Virus record (IMG/VR): IMGVR_UViG_3300006921_000045
Coordinates: 1 to 38,769 of that record
Length of the DNA stretch: 38,769 nucleotides
Direction: 5' to 3' (one strand)
From: a virus
Below, in pieces: positions 33,348 through 38,769 of the stretch. The translations under genes and the position numbers were made by a program. Below the pieces are notes generated by a model, which did no database searches, was not told where the DNA came from, and worked only from the letters and a program-made list of their open reading frames with translations. The first letter of the stretch is position 1. Every line of letters begins with the position of its first letter.

Positions 33348-35759
33348 TTAAGTTGGAGTAAAATCATCTGGTGAAAATCCCATTTGACCTGCTCCACCTC
33401 CTGCTTCAAAGTCTATTGGAGCACTATCATTAGTTCTTTGTGCTATCATTTTACTTTGTTGTGTTCCTTGTATTCTTGTTCTTTTGTCTTTTCTTTCTTC
33501 AATCTCTTGTTCTTTTGCTGTATCATTTTCAACATCCATGCTTTTTAATTGCATGTCATATTGAAATCTTTGCTGTGCCATTTGCATATCGTGATTAAGT
33601 TGAATTTGCATTTTTTGTATTTGCAACTCCATTTCCACTTTCTTTAATTGAGCTTGAGTTTCTACTAACGCTTGTTGTTTTTGAACTTCAGCCATAGCTG
33701 CTTTTTCCGCAGCTTCTGCACTTGCTTGAGCTTGAGCTTGTATCATTCGCTCTTGATTAGCTTGATCTTGCTCGGCTTTCTTTCTTCTTCTATATTTTAA
33801 GAATTGATTTGCTAAGGTAAGATTTTTAACTTCTCTAATGTCAATAGCGTCTTCTAAATATATTTGATTTTCTTTTAATGCAATTTGAATGTTTTGTTCA
33901 AGTTGAGCTTTTTCTTCTTCGTCTGGTTCTAAGTTTATAAATATACCAAAATCATGTATATTTAATTCTGCTAATTCGTCTAAGGTTCCAACATTGTATT
34001 GAGATATACTATTTTCTAATGCTGCTCTTGTCGTAGGATACATTAGTGAATCTGCAACTCTCATTGAAATGTTTTCACACATTCTTAATGTTATATATAA
34101 ACTAGCTTCTAATATGTGTCTAGTAGCTGTATTAGAGTTCGCTGCAGCTAATTTTTGAATACCTACTAATGAATCTTTGTCTGGCATACTACCATCACGC
34201 GCCTCGTTCAATCCCGTCACATCTCTGATCATTTGAAGATAGTATTGATATGTTTGTATCAGTGATTGTATTTTGGCTTGTCCAGCTGAAGATTGTAACT
34301 CTTGTATAGGAACTTTACCTCTATTAGCATCTCCGTCCTGCGTCAATGATCTACCTACTACACTACCCGTTTGAAAGTACATATTTAAAGCTTCACGAGG
34401 ATTGTAATTTGTTCCATTACCTAGATCTACTTCTGCTAGTCCATCAACATCTAAATACACACCATCAGGAACCATTCTAGATAATACTTGTTGTAACTTT
34501 AAATGAGTGATTTGAACCATATCAGCAAAACCTGTTACTCTATTTACTAAAGAATTTATTCTTCCCTTGTACATTCTAGGAGCACAAATAGCATAATTCA
34601 TGTTTACCTTTACTGTATCAGCAACTGGACGAGTCATATTTTCAGCCATCTCCCATTTTAACATCTGAGGATGTCCTAATATTTTTGCTCCTGAGTAAAG
34701 TACTTCTATAGCTCTAGATAGTTTGCCATATCCTAATTCATTTTCAGGTGGATTAAATGCATCACTTTTTTCTAATACTTTTTCTAATCCGTAATCGTTT
34801 TCTTTTATTTTAAATACTTGATTAGTATAAGTTTTGTATTCAAAAAATAAAACTTGTATTATATTATCATCTTGCCTACCATTCCAATTACGTAGATAAT
34901 TTTGATTACCAGGATATCTTTCTATTTCTTCTAATTCTGCTGCGGTAAGTTCAGGGAATTGTTTTTTAAGATCTGCTAAACTTATTCCTTTTACTTCTCC
35001 AACATACCAGATATCTTCAAAGTTAGGATCTTCTGTGTAAGACCAAACTAAAGTTGCGGGATCAACATAATCAACAACAACTCCTTCAGATTGATTCCAT
35101 GTTGTTTTACAAGCACCAATACCAATTTCTACTAAATCCTTATTAAACCTAGCTCTTGTTAAATCATACTTATTTTTTTCTAAAACTTGACTTATAACCT
35201 CTTCTTCTGCAACTTCTACAGACTGTTTAAAATCCATTTGTAAGTGTACTGCTAGCTCCTCTTGATCTTGTGGAGCATTATCTCTGTCAGCAGAATTAAA
35301 AGCATTAACTCCTAATGTTTGTTCTACTTGAGTTAAAAAGTCTTTTGCATTTATATCGGTTAATAAACCTGTAGCGTATTCAGTTCTTTGTCTAGAGCAA
35401 ACAGGATCTTGTGCAAATGCGTTTATGTCAAAATGTCTATCATTTATTCCATTAACAACAATATCTACAAATTTAGGAATAATAGGTACTGGTTTCCAAT
35501 CTAAGTTTAAATAAGATAAATCTCCATCAATAGCTAATTCATCCTTATACTTTTGAACAGATTGTTCTCCTCTCGCATATAATCTAAGGTTATGAAAATT
35601 TTGGAAATTTTGGTGAAACCTATCTCTTCCTCTACCAGCCCAAAACCATTCTCCTTCAATTGCTCGACCTACTTGTAGCCCATATTCCCATGTAGCTTTT
35701 TCCATGTCTGGTACTACCTGATCTGGAAAAGAACTATTGCTATTTGTAAAAACCTTCAT
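33348..35759 (-). CDS. Portal protein
   Basis: 803 residues directly after the large terminase gene and before the scaffold, as in most podoviruses. The N-terminal and central parts show portal-style features: QNFHNLRLYARGEQSVQKYK, PKFVDIVVNGINDRHFDINAFA, EVEEEVISQVL-like helices, a long segment of beta/alpha with VVDYVDPATLVWSYTEDPNF, and VTGLNEARDGSMPDKDSLVG. The C-terminal ~150 residues are a very long Gln/Ala/Glu coiled coil (QAQAQASAEAAEKAAMAEVQ... MQLKSMDVEND), matching the portal barrel. The start codon follows the terminase stop by one base, so the two are tightly linked. Confidence 0.85.
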   Translation of the reverse strand: MKVFTNSNSSFPDQVVPDMEKATWEYGLQVGRAIEGEWFWAGRGRDRFHQNFQNFHNLRLYARGEQSVQKYKDELAIDGDLSYLNLDWKPVPIIPKFVDIVVNGINDRHFDINAFAQDPVCSRQRTEYATGLLTDINAKDFLTQVEQTLGVNAFNSADRDNAPQDQEELAVHLQMDFKQSVEVAEEEVISQVLEKNKYDLTRARFNKDLVEIGIGACKTTWNQSEGVVVDYVDPATLVWSYTEDPNFEDIWYVGEVKGISLADLKKQFPELTAAELEEIERYPGNQNYLRNWNGRQDDNIIQVLFFEYKTYTNQVFKIKENDYGLEKVLEKSDAFNPPENELGYGKLSRAIEVLYSGAKILGHPQMLKWEMAENMTRPVADTVKVNMNYAICAPRMYKGRINSLVNRVTGFADMVQITHLKLQQVLSRMVPDGVYLDVDGLAEVDLGNGTNYNPREALNMYFQTGSVVGRSLTQDGDANRGKVPIQELQSSAGQAKIQSLIQTYQYYLQMIRDVTGLNEARDGSMPDKDSLVGIQKLAAANSNTATRHILEASLYITLRMCENISMRVADSLMYPTTRAALENSISQYNVGTLDELAELNIHDFGIFINLEPDEEEKAQLEQNIQIALKENQIYLEDAIDIREVKNLTLANQFLKYRRRKKAEQDQANQERMIQAQAQASAEAAEKAAMAEVQKQQALVETQAQLKKVEMELQIQKMQIQLNHDMQMAQQRFQYDMQLKSMDVENDTAKEQEIEERKDKRTRIQGTQQSKMIAQRTNDSAPIDFEAGGGAGQMGFSPDDFTPT

Positions 35760-37985
35760 TTATTTTATTATTTTTGAAATATATCCACTATTATCATATG
35801 TCTTCATACCTAATTGTATTGGAGTAATTTGTTTGTCTCGTACTGGTTTGTATTTATTTTTATTACAAGCCATTATAGCTAATCCTGAACTTATAGATGG
35901 ATCATGTTTAGTTCTGCTGCTGATATTAAATCTTCCCCAATCTTCTAATGTTCTTTGAAAATACATGTTGCCATGACTACCATCTTCCATCAATCCTACG
36001 TGAGTTTCTATATAAGATTCTATTGCTGCTGCGTGAGCTTGTTTAATGTCTTCACTTGAATTAGGTATACCACCTATTTCTTTTTCTGTTACAGATAATT
36101 TATTCCAAACTTTATCAGGTCTATTTATACTAAAACCTCTGTATCCTCTTCGTCTTAAATAGTATAAAAATCTTGGTTTATTATTCTCTGCTAGTATAGG
36201 CATTCCGTAAAAAACCATCGCCATTAAAATGTCTTCAAAGAATATTTCAGCCGTTTGAGGTCTAGAAATATATTCTAAAAAAAACTGATTAGGTGGAACA
36301 TCTGCCATGCAGAATTTAGTTAAACCATGACAGGATCCATTAGATCCTCTTCCATCTACTGTACCAGAAATGTCATAACTATCTAGTCCAAACGCTCCAG
36401 CAAATTCATTAGCCGGAAATTTAATACCATTTTTTACAACCAATCGGTTTTGCATACTAACTGGTGGAATCCAAGATACAAAAAATCTTCCATTTGCATT
36501 AGGCATAAAATCTACTACTGTGTCTTTTATACCTTCTCTCCACATGAAACTCCCTTGCGTTACGTTTGCTCTGTTATTATATTCTTCATTAAAATCTATT
36601 TGTTGGTATATCTTAACAAGATTAAATAAAGAGTCTTTTGTTTCGTCCCTAAATGCGTGTTGTTCAGTTCTAGGAAATTGTCTGTAAAACTCATTTAAAG
36701 AATCATGATCACTTTTTAATCCTTCTGCTTCATTCTCCCAATGTTCTATTACACCAACTTCAATATAATTTTCATCTATTCCTAAGACTGGTTCTGATGG
36801 AGTGTCAAACACTGGATAACCATATCTATCTATAAATCCTTCGTAGTTCCATTCCATTGGTATAAACAATGAATATAAACCTTCTTTAGTTTGACCGTTT
36901 CTATTTCTTTCTAAACAATTAGAACCTGTATATATATCTTTAAAGTTTTGACCACCTTTATCTAAAGCGTTTGAAGTAGATCCCATCATACATTTACCTA
37001 CAATCCTACTACCTAATCTTAAACAAGTTTTAGTTACCTTCCAGTTGTTTTTTATATTATCAGGTCTCTCCCATTTACCACTTTCATCATGTCCTAATAG
37101 TTTAAGTTTTTCACCATCATAACTATTATCACCTGTATTCTTCCAATCTATAGTGGTATCTAATCCATCTAGTTCTCTAAGTTCTTCGTTTGCCTCAATC
37201 TTTCTACGTGTAAGTTTTGATGCTGGTACTCTATAGGCAAGTTCGGTTTTAGGACGATCCATACCATCTTGGATGGGTTTGAAGAAAAACGGATAGTTAA
37301 TCGAGATTGGTACAACTTTATCCGTGAACATCTTTTTAGCATCTGCACCTGTTTTGGATAATATACCATATCTTGAATCACTGGAGATTGTTGCTTGATT
37401 AACAAGTTCTGCGGAACACATAAAGGAAAATCCAGATCGCCTATTTTTAAGATAACACATTCCATAGGCCCGAGTATCCGCTTTACAGGCTTCCCAAAAA
37501 ATAAAGAACAATCGGTTGGCTTCTCTATAATCTGGAGCTCCAACATCGATTTTTGACCATTGCAAGTACATGTAATGAGTACCAGTGATATAAGTAGGTT
37601 TACCATTATTATAAAACCAAAACCCTTCATCTCTTCTTTTAAATTCTTCATCTATATAATCCCACCATTCTTCTCTAAAGTCCATTGGGTATTTCTCCCA
37701 ATCAAACCTACTCTTAATCTTTTTTAATTCTTTCGGGTATTCGAACTGTTCCCAGTATTGTCCCGATTTATCTTCGCTTCGTTTAAACGGTTCATGTTCT
37801 GCTGGTAAAGCAATGCGGAGATTTTGTATCTCAATGATCTGTCCAATTTTTCCAGTTTTACTTATTACAATAAAATCATAATCTTTGTTGTAACCATACT
37901 CCCATTTTTTAAATCTATTATTCTTAGATAATATTTTAGGATTAACAACATCTTTAACTTCACTCCATAGTGTTTGTTCGTACAT
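35760..37985 (-). CDS. Terminase large subunit
   Basis: 741 residues; DNA-packaging ATPase and nuclease. The ATPase domain has a non-canonical Walker A, NRRSGFS (181-187), lacking the usual GKS/T; D300-E301 in LLGHDESGKW is the Walker B acidic pair; CMMGSTSNA is the coupling motif. The nuclease domain begins FGLDSYDISG (Asp near 534), followed by acidic and Asn-rich segments (AENNKPRF). Family members with this RRxGFS variant are common in Bacteroidota phages. The GTG at 37988 is possible, but the ATG at 37985 forms a TGATG overlap with the upstream gene. Region 37190-37570 has higher GC than neighbours. Confidence 0.88.
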   Translation of the reverse strand: MYEQTLWSEVKDVVNPKILSKNNRFKKWEYGYNKDYDFIVISKTGKIGQIIEIQNLRIALPAEHEPFKRSEDKSGQYWEQFEYPKELKKIKSRFDWEKYPMDFREEWWDYIDEEFKRRDEGFWFYNNGKPTYITGTHYMYLQWSKIDVGAPDYREANRLFFIFWEACKADTRAYGMCYLKNRRSGFSFMCSAELVNQATISSDSRYGILSKTGADAKKMFTDKVVPISINYPFFFKPIQDGMDRPKTELAYRVPASKLTRRKIEANEELRELDGLDTTIDWKNTGDNSYDGEKLKLLGHDESGKWERPDNIKNNWKVTKTCLRLGSRIVGKCMMGSTSNALDKGGQNFKDIYTGSNCLERNRNGQTKEGLYSLFIPMEWNYEGFIDRYGYPVFDTPSEPVLGIDENYIEVGVIEHWENEAEGLKSDHDSLNEFYRQFPRTEQHAFRDETKDSLFNLVKIYQQIDFNEEYNNRANVTQGSFMWREGIKDTVVDFMPNANGRFFVSWIPPVSMQNRLVVKNGIKFPANEFAGAFGLDSYDISGTVDGRGSNGSCHGLTKFCMADVPPNQFFLEYISRPQTAEIFFEDILMAMVFYGMPILAENNKPRFLYYLRRRGYRGFSINRPDKVWNKLSVTEKEIGGIPNSSEDIKQAHAAAIESYIETHVGLMEDGSHGNMYFQRTLEDWGRFNISSRTKHDPSISSGLAIMACNKNKYKPVRDKQITPIQLGMKTYDNSGYISKIIK

Positions 37986-38263
37986 CACTTACTCCTCCCT
38001 TCGGCAAATCCTCTAAATTCTCTTTGAGGTTTTTCTTCTTCTTTGATCTTCCCATCAAGCATGGCCTCCTCTTCCTCCATCCTATTGAGGATTTCAAAAG
38101 CATCAAATATAGCAAGTTTTTTAGTGGCAGCAGCATTTTTAAGTCTATCTGCAGTAACGTCATCGTCAGTATCGACGATTGGTTCTTTAGCGACTTTAAT
38201 GAGTTCTTCAACCGCAATGCGCCCAGCTTGGATTATACTCTTCTTCGTTTCCTTTGCGTTCAT
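37985..38263 (-). CDS. Small terminase subunit candidate, 92 aa
   Basis: A short helical protein with SIIQAGRIAVEELIKVAKEP, then DDVTADRLKNAAATKKLAIF and DAFEILNRMEEEEAMLDGKI. From memory this DxxADRLKNAAATKKLAI..AFEIL..I..EE pattern is found directly upstream of large terminase genes in several marine phages. Its stop overlaps the large terminase ATG (TGATG), which fits subunits made together. It overlaps the GroES-like gene's 3' end by 56 bases. It has a basic C-terminus (FRGFAEGRSK), while a clear HTH is not visible. Role by position. Confidence 0.7.
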   Translation of the reverse strand: MNAKETKKSIIQAGRIAVEELIKVAKEPIVDTDDDVTADRLKNAAATKKLAIFDAFEILNRMEEEEAMLDGKIKEEEKPQREFRGFAEGRSK

Positions 38264-38769
38264 GTCTTATAGCAATATCATTTGATTTCATACAATATAA
38301 ACGTTCTCCTTCTATTATAAACTCAAATTCAGAGTTTGGGGTAAACGTTATTAAATCACCGCTTTTAATGCCGTTAGAGGACAGTTTATCATTACTGTAC
38401 TTGATAATACCTTTCAACGGTTTCTCTTTCTCTAATGTCATCTTATCATCATTCTTAAGCGGTTTGACAAAACAGTAGTTAAGGTTTGTTTTCCAAGAGT
38501 CATTACTTTTGTATAAGTATATTTGTTCTATATCACAAAAGAATAAATCATCTTTGAAAAAAGATGCAGAGTTTTTCTCTTTACCTTTCATATCGTAAAA
38601 CCTACGGAAAACATTATGATGAACGATTACTTCATCGCCTGGTTTTATTTTTGTTTTAAAAGCTTCTGGTACAATTTCTACTATAGCGTTTTTACTAACT
38701 GATTCAAAGGTTTCAATCCTTGTGTTTAGTATTAGCTCTTGGCCGTTTAGTTCTATAGTGTTGTTGTAT
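38208..38769 (-). CDS. GroES-like co-chaperonin homologue, apparently two-domain, 5' end outside window
   Basis: The frame is open to the window edge, so the ATG at 38591 is internal. 186 residues are visible. The second half (YCFVKPLK, GIIKYSND, GIKSGDLITFTPNSEFEF, IIEGERLYCMKSNDIAI) follows the GroES beta-barrel pattern of a start strand, a GD.V.F.....~ strand pair and a final (E/Y)...I....DI.A strand. The first half (NAIVEIVPEAFKTKIKPGDEVIVHHNVFRRFYD, seen in parts, then DDLFFCDIEQIYLYK) shows a similar GDEVIVHH and end strand, so the protein appears to have two GroES-like halves. T4 gp31 is a phage GroES analogue required for capsid folding; a comparable role here is inferred. Confidence 0.65.
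   Translation of the reverse strand, partial: YNNTIELNGQELILNTRIETFESVSKNAIVEIVPEAFKTKIKPGDEVIVHHNVFRRFYDMKGKEKNSASFFKDDLFFCDIEQIYLYKSNDSWKTNLNYCFVKPLKNDDKMTLEKEKPLKGIIKYSNDKLSSNGIKSGDLITFTPNSEFEFIIEGERLYCMKSNDIAIRHERKGNEEEYNPSWAHCG

Noticed and set aside
37169-37651. 160-aa minus-strand frame in another phase within the terminase gene
   Set aside because: Lies entirely inside the terminase ATPase domain; its sequence has no recognisable fold and is explained by composition.
30582-37985. Assignment to crAss-like phages
   Set aside because: Sizes and order of terminase, portal and capsid are vaguely similar, but the left arm lacks crAss-type genes in view and I cannot align the capsid; left open.
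1-38769. CRISPR arrays, tRNA genes, integrase, attachment sites, insertion sequences
   Set aside because: No regularly spaced repeats, cloverleaf-like sequences, recombinase or transposase motifs were noticed on either strand.

Overview
The window is a 38.8 kb stretch of the genome of a tailed phage with a podovirus-like gene set. It is AT-rich and densely packed, with genes overlapping or a few bases apart. I see no integrase, repressor, tRNA or CRISPR, so nothing suggests a temperate lifestyle. Two things point to a host in Bacteroidota (Flavobacteria-like). First, start codons mostly lack a Shine-Dalgarno sequence and instead follow A/T-only leaders. Second, the gene at 7181-8038 (minus) has a signal peptide, a flavobacterial repeat-type domain and a C-terminal segment like a type IX secretion (T9SS) sorting domain. 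Several small proteins and the RNR/terminase/tail set resemble those of marine podoviruses (from memory, not searched).

Layout. The left arm, 1-7106 (plus strand), holds replication and nucleotide metabolism: the end of a DnaB/Twinkle-like helicase, a conserved small protein, a thymidylate synthase superfamily enzyme with the T4 dCMP hydroxymethylase signature, a GIY-YIG-like/MazG fusion, a tiny membrane protein, a second all-alpha NTP pyrophosphohydrolase candidate, a PDDEXK nuclease, three small proteins, a B12-dependent class II ribonucleotide reductase, and a methyltransferase/glycosyltransferase pair. A strong bidirectional hairpin terminator at 7106-7138 separates this arm from the converging late genes.

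The right arm, 38769-7181 (minus strand), read in transcription order, encodes: a GroES-like protein (cut by the window edge), small and large terminase candidates, portal, scaffold candidate with an AT-hook-like motif, major capsid, a terminator, an unknown protein, a second terminator, two connector/tail proteins, a very large nozzle-type protein (1423 aa) and its partner (571 aa), a cupin, two internal virion protein candidates, a 3255-aa polyvalent-type protein with a zincin-like HEAGH motif and an embedded HAD phosphatase domain, a GT-A glycosyltransferase, two small basic proteins and the T9SS-type secreted protein.

How they may work together: RNR, the TS/hydroxymethylase homologue and two pyrophosphohydrolase-like proteins could form a nucleotide-remodelling module, perhaps making hydroxymethylcytosine DNA (inference). 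The late operon builds a short-tailed virion whose giant internal protein is probably delivered with the DNA. The last late gene may send a phage-made protein to the host surface through the host's own secretion system.
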